From Thiotrichales bacterium (GTDB lineage Bacteria; Pseudomonadota; Gammaproteobacteria; Beggiatoales; Beggiatoaceae): a stretch of DNA of 44,772 bases. The notes under the pieces were generated by a model. The model was not told the origin of the DNA, made no database searches, and saw only the letters and a program-made list of their open reading frames with translations. Position 1 is the stretch's first letter; each line of letters starts with the position of its first letter. Position numbers and translations under genes: made by a program. Positions 16,878 to 25,525 of the stretch are shown one piece after another. The stretch spans positions 1-44,772 of the forward strand of contig JADGEH010000033.1 in assembly GCA_016744475.1 (NCBI GenBank). The letters are read 5' to 3'.

Positions 16878-17969
16878 TTATTTAGGCAAATCAAAACTAC
16901 GCAAAGCTAACCCACAAGCAATCATTAATGCAGGCGCATCATTCATCAAACCTTTTTTATTGACTTTAGAAGAAACTGACATGCTGGCGAACGGATTGGC
17001 TAAAGTGACGTGCCCACCAATTTTATGGGTAATTTGTTCCACTATATTGGGGATAGAGGCACACCCTCCTGCAATCACTGTATGAGCAATATTGCCAGAG
17101 GTGCTAGAAGAATAATAATATTGCACTGCACGACTAACTTCTTGTGCAATAGCTTCTTTAAAAGGTTCTAGCAATTCTGTTTCATAGTCTTCTGGAAGTT
17201 GTCCTAGGCGTTTTGCCATCGAGGCTTCTTCATAGCTAAGACCATAACGGTGTTGAATTTGTTCCGTTAATTGATTACCACCAAAAGCTTGTTCTCTGGT
17301 GTATACAATTTTTAAATCATTTAACACACTAAAACTGGTACTGGTCGCTCCAATATCAATTAACGCGATCACGTCATTGCTATCGATTTCAGGATCATTT
17401 TGTGCCAGCAAGGTGAATGCATTTTCTAATGCAAACATTTCAATATCGACTACTTTTGCTTTTAGCCCCGCCATTTCTAAGATGGCTATACGATCTTCAA
17501 CAATATCATTTTTAGAAGCGGCTAATAAAACATCCACTTCTTCCTCTGGATTGTTTTCGCTAGGGCCTATCACTTCAAAATCCAGACTCACTTCATCCAT
17601 TGGATAAGGAATATATTGCTCAGCTTCTAATTCTAATGTGGCTTCCATTTCAGAATCGGATAAACCCGTTGGCATTTGTACGGTCTTGGTAATCACTGCC
17701 GCTCCTGCAACAGCTACGGCAGCACGATCCGTTTTGATACGGCTGCGTTTAACCGCTCGCTGCATGGCCTCGCCTACGACTTCGACATCTTTAATATTTT
17801 TATCTTCCACCACATTAAACGGCAAGGTTTCAACCGCGTAGGTTTCCACGCGATAGCTTTTGCCACCTTTGCCAACGCGATTTAATTCCAATAACTTGAT
17901 CGCAGTTGAGCTGATGTCGATGCCCACTAGGGGGATTTGTTGACGGCCTAAAAGGCTAGGTAATTCCAT
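16878..17969 (-). CDS. pilM: Type IV pilus ATPase-like protein PilM
   Basis: 363 residues. Actin/FtsA-like fold: phosphate-1 motif VGIDISSTAIKLLEL near residue 15, phosphate-2 motif IALIDIGATSTSFSVL near 205, and the adenosine motif VIAGGCASIPNI near 300. It is a cytoplasmic protein that binds the PilN N-terminus. It is the first gene of the pilus cluster. The upstream neighbour is a hybrid kinase, not the divergent ponA found in many gammaproteobacteria. The ribosome binding site is weak. Confidence 0.96.
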   Translation of the reverse strand: MELPSLLGRQQIPLVGIDISSTAIKLLELNRVGKGGKSYRVETYAVETLPFNVVEDKNIKDVEVVGEAMQRAVKRSRIKTDRAAVAVAGAAVITKTVQMPTGLSDSEMEATLELEAEQYIPYPMDEVSLDFEVIGPSENNPEEEVDVLLAASKNDIVEDRIAILEMAGLKAKVVDIEMFALENAFTLLAQNDPEIDSNDVIALIDIGATSTSFSVLNDLKIVYTREQAFGGNQLTEQIQHRYGLSYEEASMAKRLGQLPEDYETELLEPFKEAIAQEVSRAVQYYYSSSTSGNIAHTVIAGGCASIPNIVEQITHKIGGHVTLANPFASMSVSSKVNKKGLMNDAPALMIACGLALRSFDLPK

Positions 17970-18082
17970 GTTTTTTTCAATTAAAATAATATGTTGCGTT
18001 AATTTCTTATGGTTTTACATTAAACTTCAGTTGCAACTATAGATCAATCTGAAGTTTTCTACCACCCATTTGCACCAATATT
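17970..18082 (-). promoter_or_regulatory. Probable promoter region of pilMNOPQ
   Basis: 113 AT-rich bases between the kinase stop and the pilM ATG. No single sigma-70 or sigma-54 match is good enough to name, and no clear terminator for the upstream gene is visible. Confidence 0.35.
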
Positions 18083-19876
18083 TTATTCACAGTGTTCGCT
18101 TAACGAGCGCCCTAATTGTTTTAAGCCACTCAGATTAAAATTCTGTGCTAATTCTCCAATTTCATGTACCAGTGTTGGGCAGGCATCGTTTTGTTCCAGT
18201 TCTTCAACTAAACGAATCAGCCCGGTGATGTTGCCTTGCTCAATTAAATAGGCAAACTCTTGAACTTGTTTAGAATTTAGGCGCTGGCTATGATTTTTTT
18301 GTGACGCTTCTTGAGACGCATATTCCCATGTCAGATTTAATGATGTTTTGAGTACCTCCAATAACGGGTATATCTGAACAGGTTTACTTAAATAGACGTG
18401 ACAACCCGCTTCTAGGCTGTCATGTTGATGCTCAGTAAAAGCATTAGCGGACACTGCAATAATAGGAATATCAGCACATTGCTGGTGTAAATCGCGCACT
18501 AAGCGCATCTGTTCCAGATCGGGTTCTAATAAAATAGCATCCGGTGATTGTTGAGCTTGTTGTAAACACGTCTGTCGATTATCGGCTTCATGTATGACAA
18601 AACCTAAAGGTGTGAGTAATTCGCGTAGCACTTCACAGTTTTCAGCAATGTCATCACACACCAGAAGATGCAAAGGCCGAAGAGCCGCATGTTGATACCC
18701 TTTTATGCGGGGCAGTTCAGTATTTGAAACATAAGCTTCATCTAATGTAGACACCACTGTGGCGGGTAGTGTGAGCGTAAAACCACTGCCTTCATCTAAA
18801 GTGCTGGTGACTGTAATGTGACCTTTCATCATTTCGGCCCATTTGCGGCTAATCGACAAGCCTAACCCCGTCCCTTGTGATTTTTGCTCAGCTTTCCCTG
18901 CTTGTTGAAAAGGCTCGAAAATTTTATCTAACATGGAAGCAGGAATACCGATACCTGTGTCTAACACTTCAAGTATTAGTTGACCTTCTAAGTATTGAGT
19001 GCGCAGGGTGATGCCGCCTTGATGCGTGAATTTAAGGGCATTGCCTAATAAATTCACCGCAATTTGACGTAGGCGTTTATGGTCACAATATAATGCTTGG
19101 GGTAAGGGTGTTATTTCTTCATAATGAAAAAACAATGCTTTATGTTCTGCTTGCAATTTAAATAAACTTTTTAATTCTTTAAAGAATGGATGAGGTTCAA
19201 ACACTTGAGGTAGGCATTCAAGTCGTCCGGCTTCAATTTTCGCTAAATCTAAAATGTCATTCACTTGTTCTAATAAGAACTCTCCACTGCGACGAATACT
19301 ATTGGCATTACGTCTATGGCGTATGTTTAAAGACTCATCTAATTCCATAATTTGCGCAAAGCCCAACATGGCATTTAACGGCGTGCGTAATTCATGGCTC
19401 ATATTGGCGAGAAAAGTGCTTTTGGCGCGGTTTGCTACTTCAGCTTGATGTTTCGCTTGGCTTAATTCTTCATTGTTTTTCATCAACCTGTGCTGTAGCT
19501 GGTGCAAATGCAAATGAGTGCTGACCCGTGCCTGCACTTCTTCGGCCTGAAAAGGTTTTGTGATGTAATCCACACCGCCTGCGCTAAAGGCTTTTACTTT
19601 GTCTTCCATATTTTGTAAGGCACTAATAAATATGATGGGAATGTCGGCTGTAGCGTGATGCGCTTTTAATTGCTCACACACCATATAACCATCCATGTCT
19701 GGCATACGAATATCGAGCAGCACTAGGTCAGGTGGTTCGGCTTTAGCTGAACGCAAAGCCAAGGCACCACTAGGAAGGGTGCGTACTTCATAATCACAGA
19801 GAATATTTTCCAGCAATTCCAAATTAGCAGGGGTGTCGTCCACTACTAGAATGCTGGCCGCTTGTGTATCACTCAT
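18083..19876 (-). CDS. Hybrid regulator: REC, histidine kinase, second (degenerate) REC
   Basis: 597 residues, no membrane segments, so cytoplasmic. Receiver 1 (about 8-122) is intact: acidic pair VVDD, phospho-acceptor in LVLLDIRMPDMDGY and Lys in ITKPFQ. A HisKA domain follows with FLANMSHELRTPLNAMLGF (His near 160) and an HATPase with NLLGNALKFT, DTGIGI and GTGLGLSI. Receiver 2 (about 400-515) keeps the acidic pair (CDD) and Lys (LSKPV), but the phospho-acceptor position reads AILLEPDLEQ, Glu in place of Asp. The last ~80 residues are helical, possibly Hpt-like but without an obvious phospho-His context. The output partner is unknown. Its position just upstream of pilM suggests, but does not prove, a link to pilus or surface control. 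Confidence 0.9.
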   Translation of the reverse strand: MSDTQAASILVVDDTPANLELLENILCDYEVRTLPSGALALRSAKAEPPDLVLLDIRMPDMDGYMVCEQLKAHHATADIPIIFISALQNMEDKVKAFSAGGVDYITKPFQAEEVQARVSTHLHLHQLQHRLMKNNEELSQAKHQAEVANRAKSTFLANMSHELRTPLNAMLGFAQIMELDESLNIRHRRNANSIRRSGEFLLEQVNDILDLAKIEAGRLECLPQVFEPHPFFKELKSLFKLQAEHKALFFHYEEITPLPQALYCDHKRLRQIAVNLLGNALKFTHQGGITLRTQYLEGQLILEVLDTGIGIPASMLDKIFEPFQQAGKAEQKSQGTGLGLSISRKWAEMMKGHITVTSTLDEGSGFTLTLPATVVSTLDEAYVSNTELPRIKGYQHAALRPLHLLVCDDIAENCEVLRELLTPLGFVIHEADNRQTCLQQAQQSPDAILLEPDLEQMRLVRDLHQQCADIPIIAVSANAFTEHQHDSLEAGCHVYLSKPVQIYPLLEVLKTSLNLTWEYASQEASQKNHSQRLNSKQVQEFAYLIEQGNITGLIRLVEELEQNDACPTLVHEIGELAQNFNLSGLKQLGRSLSEHCE

Positions 19877-19899
19877 GATTTATCTCTTTTAGGGGGTAT

Positions 19900-20058
19900 G
19901 CAGGTGTCCGAAAACACAAAGCCTACTGCGGAAAAGCGGGTATAGGCAGTTTTTCCCGTTCATTCTTGTTACACGAATTACTATGCTTTTCATACGAACG
20001 AAAAAAACCACTCAATCCCGCTGCTTTTCGCTACGGCGTTTAAACCCGGACAAGTCTA
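19900..20058. mobile_element. MITE-like palindromic repeat, copy D (diverged)
   Basis: The right end is CGGACAAGTCT and the left end AGGTGTCCG, an imperfect terminal inverted repeat. The interior follows the same order as copies B and C: a CTGC motif, a G/C-rich block, TTTTTC, a central region with CATACGAACGAAAAAAA, then CTTTTCGCTACG. It lies 16 bases downstream of the pbpC stop and 23 bases upstream of the kinase ATG. Confidence 0.55.
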
Positions 20059-20074
20059 ATGTACGTAAGGTGAG

Positions 20075-22297
20075 TTATTTCACTATAAATTCAACAACGG
20101 GGGTGTCCTGATGAGCCGCTTCAGACACCCAAATACGCGCTTGGGCTTGATGTTGACCTGGATGTAAAGGCCAATCAAAACGCGCTGTTTGATTACGCCC
20201 CACCACCTCACCATCAATCAACCAATCAATATCCATTGTGTCAATATCGGCATTTAAAGCCAACGTGAAGGCTTCGTATTCATCAGGAATGCGCGGGTCC
20301 ATCGCCAATTGCAAACCTGGGCTAGGATGACGTAAACGTAAGTTTTGAGTCTCCGTACTTGAGTGACCGACTTCGGTGGTGGGCGGACAGATAGAAGCTT
20401 CGCAGTGGCTTATAGCCGTGGGTTCAGAACCTGGGATAAACCATTCAATACGACTGGGGCAACCCTCATCAGCGGGTAAACCCGTGTCACGGCATATATC
20501 TAACTGCACCAAATGTGGCGGTAAAGGCAGCGGACGACTCTCTTCATGCCGCATCGCTTCAGCAAAGACACTGCGCAACACCAAAGCCGCGCCACTACTC
20601 CCTGACACTTGCGCCATCGGTTGATGATCTAAATGTCCCAGCCATACGCCGATGGTGTAACGATGATTAAAACCCACCGCCCAAGCATCATGATAATCAT
20701 TAGAAGTGCCTGTTTTAACCGCTGTTTGGACGGGAAAGCGCAACAAAGCACCGCCACCAAATTCTAAACGTCGAGCTTCTTCATCCGACAAAATATTGGC
20801 AATAATGGCGCTAGACTCAGGACTAAAAACTCGTTGAGGCGGCGTATTATCTTGTTTTAATAACCAGCGCAAGGGTTGAAATTGTCCACCAGAGGCTAGG
20901 CTGGCATAGGCTTGTACCAGTTCAAATAAGCTCACTTCACCATTTCCCAAGGCCAATCCATCACCGTAAAAATCTGGATGTCCATTCAAACTACGCACGC
21001 CCAATTGATGCAAAGTGTGTAGAAACTCTCCCACCCCCACAAACTGCACAGTACGCACCGCAGGCACATTCAAAGAATTCCCCAAGGCATCCCGCAAGCG
21101 CAACCAGCCATGAAAACTGCGGCTGTAATTGCGATAAGAATGCAAGCCCGTGCCGACCGATTCCGCTAAAGGGCTATCATCAATGAGGGTCGCCGCTGTC
21201 CAACCACTATCTAAGGCTTGCGCATAGAGCAAAGGTTTTAAGGTAGAACCGGGCTGACGGGGCGTAGTGACTGCATCAATATAACTGCCCGGAATATCGG
21301 CATCGAGTGATCCGGCATTCACCCAAACCAGCACTTCGCGTGTGGACTGATCCACCACCAATACAGCCCCATTGCGCACGCCTTTATGACGCAAGCTAAT
21401 CAATCGTTGATCAAGAATGGCTTGGACGCGGTGTTGCAACACCGCATCCAGCGTGGTGACGATTTTGTTATCCGTGAGAGGCTCGGTTTGCTGATAAATA
21501 TGCTGGACAAAATGCGTGGCCTGCACCGCTAAACGCGGGCTGTGCAATTCCAAAGGTGCGTCGTGCAAATCTTCCACTTCCTGCGCGTTTAATACGCCCG
21601 CCTCCTGCATACGCTGGGCAAGAATCATTAAAGGCGTGAGTAAATCTTTATCCCCGTGACGCAAATCTAAACGACTGGGCGAACGGACTAGCACCGCCAA
21701 AGCCAGCATCTCTTTTAGATTTAAGGTATCTAATTCACGATCAAAATAATGCCGTGCAGCTTGTGCCACGCCACGCCGTTGCTGAGCATAATGAATTTGG
21801 TTCAAATAAAACTCTAAAATCTCAGCTTTGCGAAAACGAGCTTCCAATTGTGCTGCTTCAATGGTTTCTAACCAGCGCGACCAAAAAGTACGTGGACGCG
21901 GATGCAACATACGCACGCTCTGCTCAGTGATAGTGCTCGCCCCTCGCACAATGCGACCGGCTCGAAGGTTTTGTTGCATGGCGTGTAAGCGTGCCCACCA
22001 ATCCACGCCGCTATGTGTAAAAAAGCGTTTATCTTCAGCAAAAATAAAGGCTTGCTGCAAATGTTCCGGCATCTCATGCAAAGCCCGATAATCATGTAAA
22101 TTCCAGCGGTTCTGATAGGTCACGGTCAAGATATTCAGCGTGCGATCCAGCACCTGCGCTTTACGGGCTTGTGCATCAGAAAAATCCAAATGCTCCGGTA
22201 AAGAACGCAAATCAACCCCAGTTTTGACCGTAAAAATACACAGCAATACCACGCCCACCGCTAATACAGAAGATAAAAAGTGTGAATAAATTTTCAT
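20075..22297 (-). CDS. pbpC: Penicillin-binding protein 1C
   Basis: 740 residues from the ATG at 22297. An alternative at 22345 has a slightly better upstream context, and the farthest start at 22375 lies inside repeat copy E and is rejected. A membrane anchor (FLSSVLAVGVVLLCIFTV) is followed by the GT51 glycosyltransferase domain with EDKRFFTHSGVDW and RGASTITEQSVRML. The transpeptidase domain has SxxK in QPGSTLKP, SxN in GNSLNVP and KTG in VKTGTSNDYHDAW. A C-terminal BiPBP_C-type beta domain follows (about 650-738). It polymerises and cross-links peptidoglycan at the periplasmic face. In enterics it sits beside yfhM; that partner is absent here. Confidence 0.92.
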   Translation of the reverse strand: MKIYSHFLSSVLAVGVVLLCIFTVKTGVDLRSLPEHLDFSDAQARKAQVLDRTLNILTVTYQNRWNLHDYRALHEMPEHLQQAFIFAEDKRFFTHSGVDWWARLHAMQQNLRAGRIVRGASTITEQSVRMLHPRPRTFWSRWLETIEAAQLEARFRKAEILEFYLNQIHYAQQRRGVAQAARHYFDRELDTLNLKEMLALAVLVRSPSRLDLRHGDKDLLTPLMILAQRMQEAGVLNAQEVEDLHDAPLELHSPRLAVQATHFVQHIYQQTEPLTDNKIVTTLDAVLQHRVQAILDQRLISLRHKGVRNGAVLVVDQSTREVLVWVNAGSLDADIPGSYIDAVTTPRQPGSTLKPLLYAQALDSGWTAATLIDDSPLAESVGTGLHSYRNYSRSFHGWLRLRDALGNSLNVPAVRTVQFVGVGEFLHTLHQLGVRSLNGHPDFYGDGLALGNGEVSLFELVQAYASLASGGQFQPLRWLLKQDNTPPQRVFSPESSAIIANILSDEEARRLEFGGGALLRFPVQTAVKTGTSNDYHDAWAVGFNHRYTIGVWLGHLDHQPMAQVSGSSGAALVLRSVFAEAMRHEESRPLPLPPHLVQLDICRDTGLPADEGCPSRIEWFIPGSEPTAISHCEASICPPTTEVGHSSTETQNLRLRHPSPGLQLAMDPRIPDEYEAFTLALNADIDTMDIDWLIDGEVVGRNQTARFDWPLHPGQHQAQARIWVSEAAHQDTPVVEFIVK

Positions 22298-22359
22298 GCG
22301 CTTAATTATGTCCGATTTTGTAGATTGTGCGAAAATGATCCGCATTTCTTTTTTCCCTA

Positions 22360-22519
22360 GAAGCTGTCTGGTCAATAGAAGCCGTAGCGAGGGCCAGCTG
22401 ATTTGAGCGAGATGGTTTCAAGATTTGAGGCGAATAGTCATTCTATTTAACGAAAATTTTGGAATCATATCGCCAAATTCAGCTGGGTCGCAGTCGGTTT
22501 ATATTGGCTAGACAGCTTC
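22360..22519. mobile_element. MITE-like palindromic repeat, copy E (inverted relative to B)
   Basis: 160 bp with terminal inverted repeats GAAGCTGTCT and AGACAGCTTC. CTA lies directly outside both ends (22357-22359 and 22520-22522), a probable target duplication. Read on the minus strand the interior matches copy B: CGACTGC, then TTCGTTAAATAGAATGACTATT, then CGCCTCAAA. It fills the divergent promoter region between pbpC and the DUF2333 gene. Confidence 0.7.
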
Positions 22520-22552
22520 CTAATCCACGGCAACACCGTTTCAGGAGATTTC

Positions 22553-23665
22553 ATGAACGATACTTCTAATGCCCAAGATGCGCCCCAGGCCGCTTCCCCT
22601 ACACCGTCCTCATCTGACAATACGACTGAACAGCCCGAGGGTGGAAAATCCAAGTTTGCGCTCGGCAGCGTATTACAAGATAAACATAAAGGTAAAAAAC
22701 TAGGCATTGTCATGCTGGTGATTTTCTTATTCTTCTATGTCATCGCCGTTTATTGGAGCTTTGAACCGGATTTACTCGATGTCGAGACTGAAGCAAAAAC
22801 CTATGCCGAAGAAAATGCTCAGACAGTGGTGAATGGTTATGTCACCACCCACACCTTAATTGCCATTATCCGCACGTTACTGGATAAACAAGGCGGTTAT
22901 CTGTCCAATGATGTCATCCCGCCCAGCGTGTTGATGGATAACATGCCCAACTGGGAATTTGGCGTATTACAACAAGTCCGTGATTTTTCTAAAGTGATGC
23001 GAAATGAACTCAGCCGCGCTCAAACCTTGGGAGAAGAAGATACCGACCTAGCGAAAGCCGAGCCAAAATTTAATGTGGATAACGAATCTTGGATGATGCC
23101 CGCTTCAGAGAGCGCTTATGGTGATGGTGCTGATTATATTGAAAATTATTTAGCTAAAATGTCCGATTCAGGAGCCTCTAACGCACAATTTTATTCTCGC
23201 GCCGATAACCTGCGTGATTGGTTAAAAGTAGTGGCGCGTCGTCTGGGCAGCTTGTCTAAACGCCTCAATGCCAGTGTCGGCGAAACCCGCCTCAACACCG
23301 ATTTAGACGGCGAACCCGGTAGCCAACAATCCACCACAGCCGACTCCGTGGTGACGACCAAAACCTCTTGGTGGGCGATTGATGATGTGTTCTACGAAGC
23401 TCGCGGCACCTCTTGGGCCTTAATCAATTTATTGCGTGCGATTGAAGTTGATTTTCACGGGGTTTTACAGAAAAAACGTGCTTTAACCAGCCTGCGCCAA
23501 ATTATCCGCGAGTTGGAATCCACCCAACGTATGTTGTGGAGTCCTTTAGTCCTCAACGGCTCTGATTTCGGCTTGTTTGCTAATCACTCGCTGGTCATGT
23601 CCGCCTATATTTCTCGCGCCAATACCGGCTTAATTGAACTGCGTAACTTATTAGAAAAAGGTTAA
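22553..23665 (+). CDS. DUF2333 family membrane protein
   Basis: 370 residues, with CAGGAGA well placed before the ATG. The N-terminal ~45 residues are hydrophilic and Ser/Pro/Asp-rich. One membrane segment follows (about 49-72, KLGIVMLVIFLFFYVIAVYWSF), then a mostly helical extracytoplasmic domain with GYLSNDVIPPSVLMDNMPNW, the family signature. DUF2333 proteins are widespread in gammaproteobacteria and have no established function. It is the single gene of a transcription unit ending in a terminator. Confidence 0.88.
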   Translation: MNDTSNAQDAPQAASPTPSSSDNTTEQPEGGKSKFALGSVLQDKHKGKKLGIVMLVIFLFFYVIAVYWSFEPDLLDVETEAKTYAEENAQTVVNGYVTTHTLIAIIRTLLDKQGGYLSNDVIPPSVLMDNMPNWEFGVLQQVRDFSKVMRNELSRAQTLGEEDTDLAKAEPKFNVDNESWMMPASESAYGDGADYIENYLAKMSDSGASNAQFYSRADNLRDWLKVVARRLGSLSKRLNASVGETRLNTDLDGEPGSQQSTTADSVVTTKTSWWAIDDVFYEARGTSWALINLLRAIEVDFHGVLQKKRALTSLRQIIRELESTQRMLWSPLVLNGSDFGLFANHSLVMSAYISRANTGLIELRNLLEKG

Positions 23666-23698
23666 AGATAAGACTTATTTCAGTTTAATCAGCTATAT

Positions 23699-23737
23699 AA
23701 GGGATAACACTACTTTAAGTGATGTTATCCCTTTTTT
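23699..23737 (+). terminator. Rho-independent terminator after the DUF2333 gene
   Basis: Stem AAGGGATAAC paired with GTTATCCCTT, followed by a T run, 33 bases after the stop. Confidence 0.85.
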
Positions 23738-23752
23738 ACGAGCACACAAAAC

Positions 23753-24790
23753 ATGCAATATCACTTATTGGGCAGTACGGATTTACAAGTCAGTCGTTTA
23801 TGTTTGGGTTCCATGACTTGGGGACAACAAAACACCGAAGCGCAGGCGCATGAACAGTTGGATTATGCGGTGGCGCAAGGGATTAATTTTATTGATGCAG
23901 CGGAGATGTATCCGGTGCCGCCTAAAGCAGAGACACAGGGCTTAACCGAAGCTTATATTGGCTCTTGGCTGAAACAACGTGGCGGGCGAGAGCAACTGGT
24001 GTTGGCGACTAAAGTCACGGGCCCTGCGGATTTTGTCAGTTATTTGCGCAAAGGGCCGCGCTTAAATCGTGAACATATCCGCCAAGCCATTGAAGGCAGT
24101 TTGCAGCGTTTGCAAACGGATTATATTGATTTATACCAATTGCACTGGCCTTCTCGTTCGACCAATTTTTTTGGTCAATTAGGCTATATGCAACGTCCTG
24201 ATGATCCGCTCACCACGCCTTTGCAAGACACGCTGGAGGTGTTGCAGGATTTGGTGACGGAAGGCAAGGTGCGTTATATCGGTTTATCGAATGAAACCCC
24301 TTGGGGCGTAATGCATTGTGTGCATTTGTCGGACAGCTTGGGCTTGCCGCGTGTGCAATCGGTGCAAAATCCTTATAACTTGCTAAATCGTACCTTTGAA
24401 GTGGGTTTGGCAGAAGTGGCGCATCGTGAAAAAACTGGATTGTTGGCTTATTCCCCGTTGGCGTTTGGTACTTTATCAGGCAAGTATTTAGATCAACAGC
24501 CAAAAGAGGCGCGGGTGACTCTGTTCCCGCGTTTTGATCGTTATAACCATCCGCACACGGTGGAGGCGATTCGCGCTTATGTGGCATTAGCCAAAGAGCA
24601 TGGGTTGGAGCCGACACAAATGGCATTGGCGTTTGTGAATACGCGCAGTTTTTTGACCAGTACGATTATTGGTGCGACAAGCATGGCGCAATTGCGCAGT
24701 AATATTGAGAGTTTAGCGGTGAATTTGAATGCTGATGTGTTGAAGGGTTTGAAAGATATTCACAGCCGTTTTACTTATCCGGCACCATGA
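23753..24790 (+). CDS. NADP(H)-dependent aldo/keto reductase, Tas-like
   Basis: 345 residues. TIM-barrel aldo/keto reductase: N-terminal LCLGSMTWGQQ, catalytic Asp and Tyr in FIDAAEMYPVPP (residues about 46-58), Lys in VLATKVTGP, His in YQLHWPSRS, and a C-terminal cofactor-binding part with STIIGATSMAQLRSNI. The length and the EMYPVPP motif match E. coli Tas. The substrate is unknown. The gene stands alone between a terminator and the repeat island, with no clear ribosome binding site. Confidence 0.92.
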   Translation: MQYHLLGSTDLQVSRLCLGSMTWGQQNTEAQAHEQLDYAVAQGINFIDAAEMYPVPPKAETQGLTEAYIGSWLKQRGGREQLVLATKVTGPADFVSYLRKGPRLNREHIRQAIEGSLQRLQTDYIDLYQLHWPSRSTNFFGQLGYMQRPDDPLTTPLQDTLEVLQDLVTEGKVRYIGLSNETPWGVMHCVHLSDSLGLPRVQSVQNPYNLLNRTFEVGLAEVAHREKTGLLAYSPLAFGTLSGKYLDQQPKEARVTLFPRFDRYNHPHTVEAIRAYVALAKEHGLEPTQMALAFVNTRSFLTSTIIGATSMAQLRSNIESLAVNLNADVLKGLKDIHSRFTYPAP

Positions 24791-24898
24791 TGTTAAGCCT
24801 CTAAGAGGCGGCGCATCACTACCATTCAGACCAAACCCAGGGCGTTGCCCTGGGCTATAGGAATACCGCCCCGTTGGGGCTAAAAACCCTTTAACTCG

Positions 24899-25145
24899 TT
24901 CCCATGCGCCGCATTACTGCCATTAAGTTAAGCCTAGTAGTATTGCAAGCAGTTGATGTTATTCCCCCTCCTTCAAGGAGGGGGTTAGGGAGTGGTGAAT
25001 AAAAGCCACCTTCTTTAGCTTGTTTTTAAGGAATAAAGACCTTTAATCACCACCCCTCAATCCCCTCCTGCGAGGAGGGGAAGCGAGTAGCTTGAATTCT
25101 AAGTTTTTTTCCTTAACTTAATGGCAGTGATGCGCCGCATGGGAA
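24899..25145. mobile_element. MITE-like element with 34-bp terminal inverted repeats
   Basis: Ends 24899-24932 and 25112-25145 are inverted copies with two mismatches in 34 bases (key bases TTCCCATGCGSCGCAT and GCCATTAAGTTAAG). Inside lie two further inverted arms: CCCCCTCCTTCAAGGAGGGG at 24964 and CCCCTCCTGCGAGGAGGGG at 25062, each with a TGGTGA or TCACCA flank. The whole can fold into a cruciform with hairpins on both arms. A fragment of its left flank recurs at 44667. Confidence 0.7.
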
Positions 25146-25285
25146 TGCCGTCTTGACCGCGTTGCGGTCAGTACCGATATATTTCAGTGGTACTGGCGTA
25201 TCGTGATGAAGATATGACAGGTTTTTGAAACCTATCAGGTTTGTCGCATCACTGATTTATTTTCCCTATAGACCTTTATAAATCA

Positions 25286-25336
25286 CGCATAAAAAAACCC
25301 GGCACACTGAAACAGTGTGCCGGGTTTTTTTATGCG
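25286..25336. terminator. Bidirectional rho-independent terminator
   Basis: A perfect 24-bp stem (core CCCGGCACACTG with its complement, loop AAA) is flanked by A and T runs on both sides. It lies between the convergent aldo/keto reductase and pnp genes and serves pnp, with repeat copy B in between. Confidence 0.92.
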
Positions 25337-25360
25337 TTAAAACTAAAACTTAAAGCCTAA

Positions 25361-25519
25361 GAGCCTATACGAAAACGGGATCATCGGCTGCAAATCCGCC
25401 CTTTTGGCCAGGTTTTCCGCTTTTTTTCGTTAAATAGCTGGCTATTCGCCTTAAAAAACCGAAAAACTTGCCTCAAAAGGGCGAATTTTCGCTTCGATTC
25501 CCCATCTTCGTATAGGCTC
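25361..25519. mobile_element. MITE-like palindromic repeat, copy B (full length)
   Basis: 159 bp with ends GAGCCTATACGA and TCGTATAGGCTC and TAA directly outside both ends (25358-25360 and 25520-25522). Inner arms CGCCCTTTTGGC and CTCAAAAGGGCG pair, AGGTTTTCCG pairs with the later CCGAAAAACTT, and the tip is AATAGC-TG-GCTATT, so nearly the whole element folds into one long hairpin. It lies six bases beyond the pnp stop codon. Confidence 0.78.
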
Positions 25520-25525
25520 TAAGTT

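Larger units (their letters stand above)
24791..25520. other. Intergenic island of nested palindromic repeats, no gene
   Basis: No coding frame is credible. In order: CCTCTAAGAGG (about 24800), CCCAGGGCGTTGCCCTGGG (24828-24846 region), CCGCCCCGTTGGGGC, the 24899-25145 inverted-repeat element, a TTGACCGCGTTGCGGTCAG hairpin (about 25153-25171), GACAGGTTTTTGAAACCTATC (25216-25236), the strong terminator at 25286 and MITE-like copy B at 25361. Several of these short palindromes are of kinds seen scattered in unrelated aquatic and filamentous bacteria. Confidence 0.7.

Noticed and set aside
22376-22552. 82-codon minus frame over the start of the DUF2333 gene, and the farthest pbpC start
   Set aside because: Both depend on sequence inside repeat copy E; the real genes have better starts.
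24210-24626. 138-codon minus frame inside the aldo/keto reductase gene
   Set aside because: Antisense shadow; the plus-strand gene has complete family motifs.
24791-25520. CRISPR array
   Set aside because: The palindromes differ in sequence and spacing; no direct repeat with regular spacers and no cas genes.
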